The notes beneath the pieces were generated by a model. That model saw only the letters and a program-made list of their open reading frames with translations, did not search any database and was not told where the DNA came from. A program made the translations under genes and the position numbers. From JBPBQZ01 sp050955105 (GTDB taxonomy: Bacteria; Pseudomonadota; Gammaproteobacteria; Burkholderiales; Burkholderiaceae), in NCBI GenBank assembly GCA_050955105.1, contig JBPBQZ010000044.1, positions 1 to 19,453 on the forward strand: a stretch of 19,453 bases of DNA, in the 5' to 3' direction. Of the stretch, positions 6,634 through 13,735 are shown one piece after another. How positions within the stretch are numbered: the first letter of the stretch is position 1; each line of letters opens with the position of its first letter.

Positions 6634-7515
6634 GACAATCCGCATCGAATAATCGGTCGCGACCACATCCTTCGTCAGCCGGCCGATCGAAATTCGGTCG
6701 ACGCCGGTTTCGGCGAAAGTGCGCACGGTATCGAAGCCAACGCCGCCTGATACTTCCAGCAACGCCCGACCATCAGTGATACGCACCGCATCGCGCATTG
6801 CTGGCACATCGAAGTTGTCGAGCAATATCGACTTCGCCCCGCATGCCAGCGCCTCGTCGAGTTGCGCCAGCGTTTCCACCTCGATCTGAATCGGTACGCC
6901 GCCGCTCAAGGCCTGCGCCGCGCGCAGCACCGGTGCGATGCCGCCGGCCGCCGCGATGTGGTTTTCCTTGATCAGGATGCCGTCGTAAAGCGCCAGGCGC
7001 TGATTCTCGCCGCCGCCCACACGCACCGCGTATTTCTGCGCCAGACGCAAGCCCGGCAGCGTCTTGCGCGTATCGAGAATACGCGCGCGCGTGCCGGCCA
7101 CGGCGTCGACATAGCGCTGCGTCACGCTTGCCACGCCCGAGAGCATCTGCAGGAAATTCAAGGCCGTGCGCTCGGCCGTCAGCAAGGCCCGCGCCGGTCC
7201 GCGCAGTTCACAGACGCTGGCGTTGGCCGACATCCGGTCGCCGTCGCGATGCTGCCAAACCGCCTCGATGCGCGAATCGATGCGACGCATCACCTCGGTG
7301 CTCCATGGCGTACCGCACAGCACCGCGTCTTCGCGTACCACGATGCGCGCGTGCCGCACCTCGTGCTCCGGCACTAGCTGGCCGGTTCGGTCACCGCTGC
7401 CGATATCTTCACGCAACGCGGCCGCTACCTGCGCGTCGAGCGCGGCGGCCAGCGCAGCGTGATATTCGTCGTTCAGCGCCGCAAAACGCGGCGCGATATC
7501 GTTGAAATCGCTCAT
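6628..7515 (-). CDS. nadC: Nicotinate-nucleotide pyrophosphorylase, carboxylating (quinolinate phosphoribosyltransferase)
   Basis: NadC converts quinolinate and PRPP to nicotinate mononucleotide, CO2 and pyrophosphate, the third step of de novo NAD synthesis in the cytoplasm. The 295-residue product has the expected RTALNFLQMLSGVAS helix and the LDTRKTLPGLRLAQKYAV loop. It also has RVGGGENQRLALYDGILIKENH, with Arg, His and Lys residues that bind quinolinate, then IEVETLAQLDEAL, LLDNF and EVSGGV. The open frame extends much further upstream but there overlaps nadA in another frame. The real start is one of two adjacent ATGs (7518 or 7515). I prefer 7515, giving MSDFNDIAP, because an AGGA lies 6 bp before it. 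The start follows the nadA stop by about 23 bp, so nadA-nadC is one operon. Confidence 0.96.
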   Translation of the reverse strand: MSDFNDIAPRFAALNDEYHAALAAALDAQVAAALREDIGSGDRTGQLVPEHEVRHARIVVREDAVLCGTPWSTEVMRRIDSRIEAVWQHRDGDRMSANASVCELRGPARALLTAERTALNFLQMLSGVASVTQRYVDAVAGTRARILDTRKTLPGLRLAQKYAVRVGGGENQRLALYDGILIKENHIAAAGGIAPVLRAAQALSGGVPIQIEVETLAQLDEALACGAKSILLDNFDVPAMRDAVRITDGRALLEVSGGVGFDTVRTFAETGVDRISIGRLTKDVVATDYSMRIVG

Positions 7516-7538
7516 CATCGATCCTGTCGCCGCGGCCC

Positions 7539-8690
7539 TCAGGCCGGGCCGATGCCGGAAAACAGTTGCGCCTCGCGCGCCAGGTCGCCGCTGGGACGCA
7601 GCGGCTGTCCCTTGCGTTGCGCGGCAAAATCCAGCATGCGATCGATCGGCACGCGCGCGCGCAAGCCCAATGCCGGGTCGATCAGAATTTCGTTCGCGCC
7701 GGTCTCCAGCGCGTTCTGCAAGCCGGCCAAGCCATTCATTGCCATCCACGGACAATGCGCGCAGCTTTTGCAGGTGGCGCTGTTGCCGGCGGTAGGTGCC
7801 TCGATGAATTCCTTGCCGGGCGCGGCGGCACGCATCTTATGCAGAATGCCCAGATCGGTGGCGACGATGAAGCGTTTCGCGTCGAGCTGCTGAGCCGCGG
7901 CGATCATCTGGCTGGTCGATCCCACGACGTCGGCCAGTGCAACGACGGCCTCGGGCGACTCCGGATGCACCAGCACTTTCGCATCGGGGTACTGCTCACG
8001 CAGCAGCTCCAGTTCAACGCCTTTGAATTCATCGTGAACCAGACAGGAACCCTGCCACAGCAGCATGTCCGCGCCGGTCTTGCGCTGGATATAGCTGCCC
8101 AGGTGACGATCCGGCGCCCACAGAATCTTTTCGCCGCGCGCATGCAGGGCCGCCACGATATCGAGGCCGATCGACGAAGTCACGACCCAATCGGCACGCG
8201 CTTTCACCGCCGCGCTGGTGTTCGCGTAGACCACCACCGTGCGCTCGGGATGGGCGTCGCAGAGCGCCGAAAATTCCTCGACCGGGCAACCCAGGTCGAG
8301 CGAGCAGGTTGCATCGAGATCCGGCATCAATACGCGCTTGTCCGGGCTCAGAATCTTGGCGGTCTCGCCCATGAAGCGCACGCCGGCCACCACCAGCGTA
8401 CGCGCCGGGTGATCGCGACCAAAGCGCGCCATTTCCAGCGAGTCGGAGACGCAACCACCGGTCTCGTCGGCCAATTCCTGCAGTTCGGCGTCTACGTAAT
8501 AGTGCGCCACCAGCACCGCCTGCTCACGTTCGAGCAATGCGCGAATCCTGGCTTTATACGCTTGTCGTGCTTCGATCGAGGGGGCATCGGGCACGCGGGC
8601 CCAGGCGTGTCCGACGCTGCATGCGCCGCCTTCGGGTCGGTCGTATTCGACCGCCTTGACCGCCATTGCGGAGGAAAGAGGGGAAGTCAT
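7539..8690 (-). CDS. nadA: Quinolinate synthase (NadA)
   Basis: NadA is a [4Fe-4S] enzyme that condenses iminoaspartate from NadB with dihydroxyacetone phosphate to give quinolinate. The sequence shows VLVAHYYVDAELQELAD, the DATCSLDLGC segment, ANTSAAVKARADW, WAPDRHLG, QGSCLVHDEF, HPESPEAV, GSTSQM and KSCAHCPWMAMN. The probable cluster ligands are Cys 129, 216 and 313. At 383 residues it has the length of the longer beta-proteobacterial form, with an N-terminus (VKAVEYDRP) that reads like Burkholderia NadA. I chose the ATG at 8690. The frame reaches 8780 but the extra 30 residues look non-conserved, and an ATG at 8666 is an alternative; none has a strong ribosome binding site. nadC follows in the same operon. 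I saw no good promoter in 8691-8840. Confidence 0.95.
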   Translation of the reverse strand: MTSPLSSAMAVKAVEYDRPEGGACSVGHAWARVPDAPSIEARQAYKARIRALLEREQAVLVAHYYVDAELQELADETGGCVSDSLEMARFGRDHPARTLVVAGVRFMGETAKILSPDKRVLMPDLDATCSLDLGCPVEEFSALCDAHPERTVVVYANTSAAVKARADWVVTSSIGLDIVAALHARGEKILWAPDRHLGSYIQRKTGADMLLWQGSCLVHDEFKGVELELLREQYPDAKVLVHPESPEAVVALADVVGSTSQMIAAAQQLDAKRFIVATDLGILHKMRAAAPGKEFIEAPTAGNSATCKSCAHCPWMAMNGLAGLQNALETGANEILIDPALGLRARVPIDRMLDFAAQRKGQPLRPSGDLAREAQLFSGIGPA

Positions 8691-8844
8691 GGCTTGTGGG
8701 TGCCGGCTTGCGGCTTGAGCGAATAGAGACATTACCGCGGTCGGTGGACGAGCCGCGAACCGATAACGCTGACGTCTCAAAAGCGCGAGTGTATCGGAAA
8801 TGTCATATTCCGTTCGGGCGACCGCACGCCGCGCGGCCTAATAC

Positions 8845-8869
8845 AAAACGCCGGCGGCTGCCGGCGTTT
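8845..8869 (-). terminator. Rho-independent terminator after the desaturase gene
   Basis: AAACGCCGGC (8846-8855) pairs perfectly over 10 bp with GCCGGCGTTT (8860-8869) around a 4-nt loop. On the minus strand the hairpin is followed by TTTTGTATTAG, a usable T-tract. It lies 27 bp after the desaturase stop and separates that gene from nadA. Confidence 0.88.
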
Positions 8870-8896
8870 GCTGTTTCAGTGCTGCGGCGAGATGCC

Positions 8897-10099
8897 TCAG
8901 GCGCTGGCGTAGCGGCGCAAGCGCATCGCGAAGTCCTGCAGTGCCGCGATGCCGCTTTGTTCGGCGCGATGGCACCATCCCTGCAACTGCACGAGCAACT
9001 GCTCGCGCGAGGCGTTGGACTTGTCCCAAATGGTCGCCAGTTCGCCGCGCAATTCGCAGAACGTCTGCAAGGCGCTGCTCTGCGCGACGATGCGCGTCAG
9101 TTGTTCGCGCTGGCGTGCCTTGAGGCGGGTCTCGTCCTTGTGCAGCCACTTGCGGCCGCTGCGTACTAGCAGATACTTTTCCCGCACGTCGAGATGCTTG
9201 ATGCGCAGCAGCTCCTGCCGATAGCCGCGCTTCACGGCGCGCGCATAGCGGGCCATCACTTCGTAGCGGTTCGACAACACGGCATGCAGCGTGTCGAGGT
9301 CGCAGGCGCCCTTGTCAGGTTCGACGCGCAAGGTCGGGGCGATTTTCTTGACCTTGGCCAACCCCAGGGCCGAGAACAGACGGATATAACCCCAGCCGGC
9401 ATCGAACTCATACCATTTGTTCGACATCTTGGCCGAACTCGCATAGGTATGGTGGTTGTTGTGCAACTCTTCGCCGCCGATCAGCAGGCCGATCGGGAAC
9501 AGGTTGCGGCTGGCATCTTCGCAATTGAAGTTGCGATAGCCCCAGAAATGGCCCACGCCATTGACGACACCAGCTGCCCAGAACGGAATCCAGATCATCT
9601 GGATCGCCCAGATGCTCACGCCCACCACGCCGAACAGCACGACGTTCAGGATCATCAACATGCTGATGCCCAGGATGGAATAACGCGAATACACCTTGCG
9701 CTCCATCCAGTCGTCAGGCGTGCCGTGGCCGTAGCGCTTGATGGTTTCGGCGTTGGCGGCTTCGACGCGGTACAGCTCGGCACCTTGCCAAAGCACTTTG
9801 CGCAGACCGCGCGTTTGCGGACTATGCGGATCTTCTTCGGTTTCGCATTTCGCATGATGCTTGCGGTGGATTGCCGTCCACTCGCGTGTGAGCATGCCGG
9901 TGGTGCACCAGAGCCAGAAACGGAAGAAATGACTAATCACGGGATGCAGTTCCAGCGCCCGGTGGGCCTGGCAACGATGCAGATAAACGGTGACGCCGAT
10001 GATCGTAACGTGGGTTACAGCCAGGGTGTACAAGACCAGTTCCCACCAACTCCAGCCTAACAAGCCGTGGGCGAGAAAATTCAGAACAGTGTCGAACAA
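8897..10099 (-). CDS. Membrane fatty acid (acyl-CoA type) desaturase
   Basis: This is an integral membrane di-iron desaturase that inserts a double bond into acyl chains, probably at the delta-9 position by family likeness. Counting from the TTG at 10099, the three histidine boxes are HRCQAH (41-46), HRKHH (78-82) and HNNHH (213-217), set between hydrophobic pairs such as THVTIIGVTVYL and IPFWAAGVVNG. After about residue 265 a charged, helical C-terminal part of some 130 residues (RKWLHKDE and onward) follows; this tail is typical of the beta-proteobacterial members. No ATG lies near the conserved N-terminus. The TTG at 10099 with GAGG 8 bp upstream gives 400 residues and the expected start. 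A GTG at 10207 would add 36 residues with no conserved look. The gene has its own promoter and terminator. Confidence 0.9.
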   Translation of the reverse strand: MFDTVLNFLAHGLLGWSWWELVLYTLAVTHVTIIGVTVYLHRCQAHRALELHPVISHFFRFWLWCTTGMLTREWTAIHRKHHAKCETEEDPHSPQTRGLRKVLWQGAELYRVEAANAETIKRYGHGTPDDWMERKVYSRYSILGISMLMILNVVLFGVVGVSIWAIQMIWIPFWAAGVVNGVGHFWGYRNFNCEDASRNLFPIGLLIGGEELHNNHHTYASSAKMSNKWYEFDAGWGYIRLFSALGLAKVKKIAPTLRVEPDKGACDLDTLHAVLSNRYEVMARYARAVKRGYRQELLRIKHLDVREKYLLVRSGRKWLHKDETRLKARQREQLTRIVAQSSALQTFCELRGELATIWDKSNASREQLLVQLQGWCHRAEQSGIAALQDFAMRLRRYASA

Positions 10100-10240
10100 A
10101 ATGAGAACCTCGGGAACGAACGCTGAGAAAGCGCCAAGTAGCTTGACGCCGAGCGCACTTTCGGAAGACTGCCGGAATGCGGCCGCGCTATTAGCGCGGA
10201 ACCTCACAGGCGGTGAACGCCGGCTCGGCCGCCATCGGCG

Positions 10241-10269
10241 GTTATACGCTCCCGCGGAGTGTAACCCAA
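10241..10269 (-). promoter_or_regulatory. Candidate promoter of the desaturase gene
   Basis: On the minus strand TTGGGT (complement of 10264-10269; 3 of 6) and TATAAC (complement of 10241-10246; 5 of 6) are 17 bp apart. Transcription would start near 10234, leaving a leader of about 135 nt before the TTG start. The weak -35 suggests help from an activator. Confidence 0.45.
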
Positions 10270-10284
10270 GCTAATGAAAAACGA

Positions 10285-10316
10285 CGTAACGGTTGCAAAT
10301 ATCCACAATTGTTACG
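10285..10316. promoter_or_regulatory. 32-nt imperfect palindrome (operator or weak terminator)
   Basis: CGTAAC (10285-10290) and GTTACG (10311-10316) are the arms; inside them TTG (10293-10295) and CAA (10306-10308) also pair, giving 9 of the outer 11 positions complementary. On the minus strand the element is followed by TCGTTTTTCATT. It could be a terminator for purN-methyltransferase transcripts, or an operator centred about 66 bp upstream of the predicted desaturase start site. The two A-C mismatches on the minus-strand RNA weaken the terminator reading. Confidence 0.4.
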
Positions 10317-10439
10317 CCTGCAGGGCCGCTTGCCACCGTCGTTTCGCGCGGTAATAGAAGCGGCCAGGCCGGCTTTCGCTGTAACGGAAGGCGACTGCCA
10401 GGCCGCCGAAGGCCGCTCGCGCCCAGTGTCGACCGGCCT

Positions 10440-11714
10440 TCAGGCCACGCTGTCTTCGCGACGCAGCACAGCGGCAAAGAAGCCATCGGTACCGTGTCGA
10501 TGCGGCAATACCGAGAAGAACTCGCCCGATTCCAGGTCGATGCGCTGCTCGGCCAACACTTCCTGCGCTGGCACGATGACAAAGCGGCCTTTGCCAGGAC
10601 CTTCCAGGAACCCATGGACAATGTCTTCGTTTTCAGCAGTCAACAAGCTGCAGGTGGCATAAACCAGACGTCCGCCCGGTTTCACCAACCCTGCCGCCGC
10701 GGCCAGAATGGCCGCTTGCTTGACCACCAGCTCGTCGATGGAAGCGGGCGTTTGACGCCATTTCAAGTCGGGATTGCGCCGCAGCGTGCCTAAGCCGCTG
10801 CAAGGCGCATCTACCAGTACACGGTCCATTTTGCCGGCCAACCGCTTGATCTTGGCGTCGCGCTCGCTGTCGATCAACACCGGATGCACGTTCGACAGGC
10901 CGCTGCGCGCCAGCCGCGGTTTGAGTCGGGCCAAGCGCCGCTCCGCCACGTCGAATGCGTACAAACGCCCGGTCGAGCGCATGGCCGCGCCCAGCGCCAG
11001 CGTCTTGCCGCCCGCACCAGCGCAGAAATCCGCCACCATCTCGCCGCGTTTCGCGCCGACCAGGGCACACAGCAACTGGCTGCCCTCATCCTGCACTTCG
11101 ATCCAGCCGTTTTCGAACGCGGGCAATTTCGCCAACTGCGGCTTGCCGGCCAGACGCACCCCCAGCGGCGCAAGCAGCGTGGGATTGGCGTCGATGCCGG
11201 CCGTGCCGAGCGCCGTCAAGACTGCCTCGCGGCTCGATTTGAGCGTATTCACGCGGCAATCGAGCGGCGCCGGATAACTGAGCGCCGCGGCCAGCGCGGT
11301 CAATTCCGCGGCATCGAAGCGCTTTGCCAGCGCTTCGCGAATCCAGTCGGGCAGATTCAAGCGAATGCGCTCGGGCAAGGTCGCCGGGTCGATCTTCGGA
11401 ATGCGTTCAACCCAACTGCGTTCGGCGGGCGACAGCGTCGGCAACAAGGCCGCGCTGCCTACCGTTTGCAATAGACCGAGCAGCGCCAGCCGTCGTACCG
11501 GCGCGCCGGTGCCGCTCTCGCCCAGATGCGCGAATTCCATACGGCGCCTGAGCACCGCATAAACCGCCTCGGCGATAATGCCGCGGTCTTGGTGACCCAG
11601 CTTCGGATTGGCGCGGAAAAAGCGGCTGAGCACGGCGTCCGCCGGGCCGACGAATTTCAGCACCTCGGTCAGCGCCGCTTCGATTTGAGTACTGAGATAT
11701 GCACCGAGCTTCAT
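10440..11714 (-). CDS. RsmB/NOP family class I SAM-dependent RNA (cytosine-C5) methyltransferase
   Basis: Members of this family put a methyl group on C5 of cytosines in rRNA or tRNA, using SAM. The 424-residue protein has an all-helical N-terminal region and then a Rossmann domain. The SAM-binding motif is ADFCAGAGGKTLAL (from about residue 228). The two catalytic cysteines are in DAPCSGLGTLRRNPD (Cys 305) and YATCSLL (Cys 355), the double-cysteine signature of m5C methyltransferases. I chose the ATG at 11714 because it overlaps the purN stop as ATGA, implying coupled translation; the longer open frame upstream is inside purN. Beta-proteobacteria often have a separate rsmB (sun) gene elsewhere, so I do not assign that symbol. 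The target RNA is unknown. Confidence 0.9.
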   Translation of the reverse strand: MKLGAYLSTQIEAALTEVLKFVGPADAVLSRFFRANPKLGHQDRGIIAEAVYAVLRRRMEFAHLGESGTGAPVRRLALLGLLQTVGSAALLPTLSPAERSWVERIPKIDPATLPERIRLNLPDWIREALAKRFDAAELTALAAALSYPAPLDCRVNTLKSSREAVLTALGTAGIDANPTLLAPLGVRLAGKPQLAKLPAFENGWIEVQDEGSQLLCALVGAKRGEMVADFCAGAGGKTLALGAAMRSTGRLYAFDVAERRLARLKPRLARSGLSNVHPVLIDSERDAKIKRLAGKMDRVLVDAPCSGLGTLRRNPDLKWRQTPASIDELVVKQAAILAAAAGLVKPGGRLVYATCSLLTAENEDIVHGFLEGPGKGRFVIVPAQEVLAEQRIDLESGEFFSVLPHRHGTDGFFAAVLRREDSVA

Positions 11715-12352
11715 GCCGGAACCGCCGAGAAATGGCAGCGCAGGTCCGCCGGTTGAAGATGTGCGCGGCCGTCGACCAGCGTCAGCCGACCGTCGACGAA
11801 CCAACGAACCGCGCGCGGATAGATGATGTGTTCGGCCGCAAGCACGCGTGCGCCCAGGCTCGCGGCATCGTCGTCGGCCAATACCGGCACCGCCGCTTGC
11901 GCGACGATCGGCCCCTGGTCGAGATCGGGCGTGACGAAATGCACGGTGGCGCCGTGCACCGCCAGCCCCGCCTCGAGCGCGCGGCGATGCGTGGCCAGGC
12001 CTTGCAGCATCGGCAATAGCGACGGATGCACATTCAGCATGCGACCCGCGTAATGCGCGACAAAACCGTTGGTGAGAATGCGCATGAAGCCGGCGAGCGC
12101 CACCAGGTCGGGCGCGAAGTCGTCGATTGCCGCGGCCAACGCGGTGTCGGCGGACTCACGCGATGCATGCTCGCGCTCGTCGATCACACGCGTGGCAATG
12201 CCCGCTTCGGCCGCCCAGGACAGCCCCGCCGCGGTGGCGCGATTGGCGATTACCGCCGCGATACGCGCCGGCCAGCGCTCGGCCTTGCAGGCCTGCACCA
12301 GCGCCCGCATATTGGTGCCATGCCCCGAAATCAGAATAACAACGTTTTTCAT
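11711..12352 (-). CDS. purN: Phosphoribosylglycinamide formyltransferase (PurN)
   Basis: PurN transfers the formyl group of 10-formyl-tetrahydrofolate to GAR in purine synthesis. The 213-residue product begins KNVVILISGHGTNM, where the GTN replaces the more common GSN phosphate-binding loop. The catalytic Asn, His and Asp are present at 107 and 109 (LNVHPSLLP) and 145 (DLDQGP). The loop after HPSLLP reads MLQGLATHRRAL, where many relatives have FPGLHTH; this is a mild variation. The ATG at 12352 is fixed by an in-frame TAG four codons upstream. No Shine-Dalgarno sequence precedes it, while a TAGAAT (complement of 12359-12364) does, raising the chance of a leaderless message. The stop overlaps the start of the methyltransferase gene by 4 bp. 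Confidence 0.95.
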   Translation of the reverse strand: MKNVVILISGHGTNMRALVQACKAERWPARIAAVIANRATAAGLSWAAEAGIATRVIDEREHASRESADTALAAAIDDFAPDLVALAGFMRILTNGFVAHYAGRMLNVHPSLLPMLQGLATHRRALEAGLAVHGATVHFVTPDLDQGPIVAQAAVPVLADDDAASLGARVLAAEHIIYPRAVRWFVDGRLTLVDGRAHLQPADLRCHFSAVPA

Positions 12353-12595
12353 CCGCGGATTCTACACGGGCTTACGCCCACCTCGCCGGCGGAAATGCCC
12401 GCTCACCGTCTATAATCTTGTGTTTTTCCTGATGGAAAAGTGCGGCGGTCGGCCCGTTGCGGCGGCCGGCGGATATCGGGTACGCAGCGTTCGAGTGCAT
12501 CGTCACGCCAACACGCGTGATGCGAACGACGCTGCACGACCCTTGCGCGGAAGCACTGCGGCAAGCTTCCGGCAACGATACAGGCTTCGATCATC
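12353..12595. promoter_or_regulatory. Divergent purN/ribF region with a perfect -10 box
   Basis: A perfect TATAAT (12411-12416) on the plus strand is the strongest promoter element here; its -35 region (around 12388) does not match the consensus. Transcription from near 12423 would give ribF a leader of about 170 nt. The leader begins with a small hairpin (TTTTCC/GGAAAA, 12423-12438) and then has GC-rich CGGCGG/CCGG repeats. The FMN riboswitch consensus is not there. On the minus strand the TAGAAT at 12364-12359 may serve purN. Confidence 0.55.
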
Positions 12596-13567
12596 GTGAG
12601 AGTTTTCAGAGGTCTCCCCAACGCGGAAAGCCGCTCCCCATGCGCGCTGACGCTGGGCAATTTCGACGGCGTGCACCTTGGGCACCGCGCGCTGCTGCGG
12701 CGCGCGCGCGCGGCGGCCGATGCACGCGGCCTGCCGCTGTGCGTCATGACCTTCGAACCGCATCCGCGCGAATTCTTCAGCCCGGAAGGCGCGCCGCCGC
12801 GCATCGCGCTGCTGCGTGACAAGCTGGAAGCGCTCAGCGTCAATCAGGTCGATCGCGTGGTGGTCGAGCACTTCAATCGCACCTTTGCCGCGCAACCTCC
12901 CGACGACTTCATCCGCAACGTCATCGTCAATGGCCTGCATGCGCGCTGGGTGCTGGTGGGCGACGATTTCCGCTATGGCGCCAAGCGCGCCGGCGATTTC
13001 AACACGCTGCGCGCCGCCGGTGACCGATACGGCTTCGAAGTGGAGCGCATGGACACGATCGCCGACGAATTCGGTGCGCGCGTATCCAGCTCGGCGGTGC
13101 GCGCCGCGCTGCGCAGCGGCGACCTGGCCGCGGCCCGTACGCTGCTGGGCCGCGACTACGCCATCACCGGCCACGTCGTGCATGGCGCCAAGCTCGGCCG
13201 CGATCTCGGATTTCCCACCTTGAACGTGCGCATCCCGCATAAGCGTCCGGCGCTGGCGGGCATTCTCATCGTGCGCGTGCACGGGCTGGCCGAGCATCCG
13301 CTGCCAGGCGTTGCCAGTCTCGGCTTGCGCCCCACCGTCGATGATTCCGGCCGCACCCTGCTGGAAGTGCATCTGCTCGATTGGGCGGGCGACGCCTATG
13401 GCAAGGTCGTGAGCGTGGAGTTTCTCGAAAAGCTGCGCGACGAAGAGCGCTATGTCGATATCGCATCGCTCACCAGCGCGATCGGCCGTGACGTCGCGCG
13501 TGCCAAGGCCTATTTCGCTTCGCCGAACAGCCGCGGTTTCGCCACGGCTGCCACGGACCGAATTTGA
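12596..13567 (+). CDS. ribF: Bifunctional riboflavin kinase/FAD synthetase (RibF)
   Basis: RibF phosphorylates riboflavin to FMN and then adenylylates it to FAD in the cytoplasm. The 323-residue product has an N-terminal adenylyltransferase domain with GNFDGVHLGH (21-30), the nucleotidyltransferase HxGH-type site, and the later SSSAVR-like loop (VSSSAVRAAL). The C-terminal kinase domain has GHVVHGAKLGRDLGFPTLN (from about 190) and GVASLGLRPTV. The start is the GTG at 12596, the only start before the conserved MRVFRGLPNAESR opening, which matches beta-proteobacterial RibF; the ribosome binding site is poor. ileS follows after 168 bp, and ribF-ileS-lspA is a standard order in proteobacteria. 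Its products serve NadB, CoaBC and the oxidoreductase encoded nearby. Confidence 0.96.
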   Translation: MRVFRGLPNAESRSPCALTLGNFDGVHLGHRALLRRARAAADARGLPLCVMTFEPHPREFFSPEGAPPRIALLRDKLEALSVNQVDRVVVEHFNRTFAAQPPDDFIRNVIVNGLHARWVLVGDDFRYGAKRAGDFNTLRAAGDRYGFEVERMDTIADEFGARVSSSAVRAALRSGDLAAARTLLGRDYAITGHVVHGAKLGRDLGFPTLNVRIPHKRPALAGILIVRVHGLAEHPLPGVASLGLRPTVDDSGRTLLEVHLLDWAGDAYGKVVSVEFLEKLRDEERYVDIASLTSAIGRDVARAKAYFASPNSRGFATAATDRI

Positions 13568-13605
13568 CGCCCCGCCACCCGCAACGCGTCGCCATCACAC
13601 CGAGC

Positions 13606-13644
13606 GGCCAGTTGCTGCCGCGACCCACGCGAGGTCAACTGGTC
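13606..13644 (+). other. Inverted repeat between ribF and ileS
   Basis: GGCCAGTTG (13606-13614) can pair with CAACTGGTC (13636-13644) over 9 positions, 8 Watson-Crick plus one G-U, around a 21-nt loop. It begins 38 bp after the ribF stop. There is no T-run, so it is not an ordinary terminator; it may be a leader structure of ileS. Confidence 0.4.
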
Positions 13645-13667
13645 AGTATTCGCACCGGTTCGTTGGC

Positions 13668-13696
13668 CGCGCCCCGGGCCTCAGGCCTGGAGCGCG
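13668..13696 (+). other. Strong GC-rich hairpin upstream of ileS
   Basis: Bases 13668-13680 pair with 13684-13696 around a three-base TCA centre, with one mismatch (13673/13691) and one G-U pair (13676/13688). The structure is very GC-rich and lies 39 bp before the ileS ATG. It lacks a following T-run. It could be a pausing or attenuating structure or simply a spacer hairpin between ribF and ileS. Confidence 0.5.
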
Positions 13697-13735
13697 CCGC
13701 ACCGACCGTCGCCCTAATTCTTTAAAGCAGCGATC

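Larger units (their letters stand above)
10100..10439. other. 340-bp gap between the methyltransferase and desaturase genes
   Basis: The gap contains the desaturase promoter and a 32-nt imperfect palindrome, both listed separately. From about 10320 to 10439 it has several GC-rich short inverted repeats such as GGCC-TTCA-GGCC, which straddles the methyltransferase stop, but none has a T-run. The plus-strand open frames through here are antisense shadows extending into the methyltransferase gene. Confidence 0.5.

Noticed and set aside
7566..8726. 386-codon plus-strand open frame opposite nadA
   Set aside because: NadA has all its cluster cysteines and motifs on the other strand; the plus-strand product resembles nothing.
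12430..12480. Possible FMN riboswitch upstream of ribF, suggested by a CGGCGGTCGG string
   Set aside because: Only this short stretch resembles part of the consensus; the other conserved blocks of the riboswitch are missing.
7531..13690. GGCC-(T)TCA-GGCC palindromes at the nadA and methyltransferase stops and upstream of ileS, as a repeat family
   Set aside because: Except for the ileS copy the stems are only 4-5 bp, and such strings are expected when genes end in GCC TGA in GC-rich DNA. I do not claim a dispersed element.
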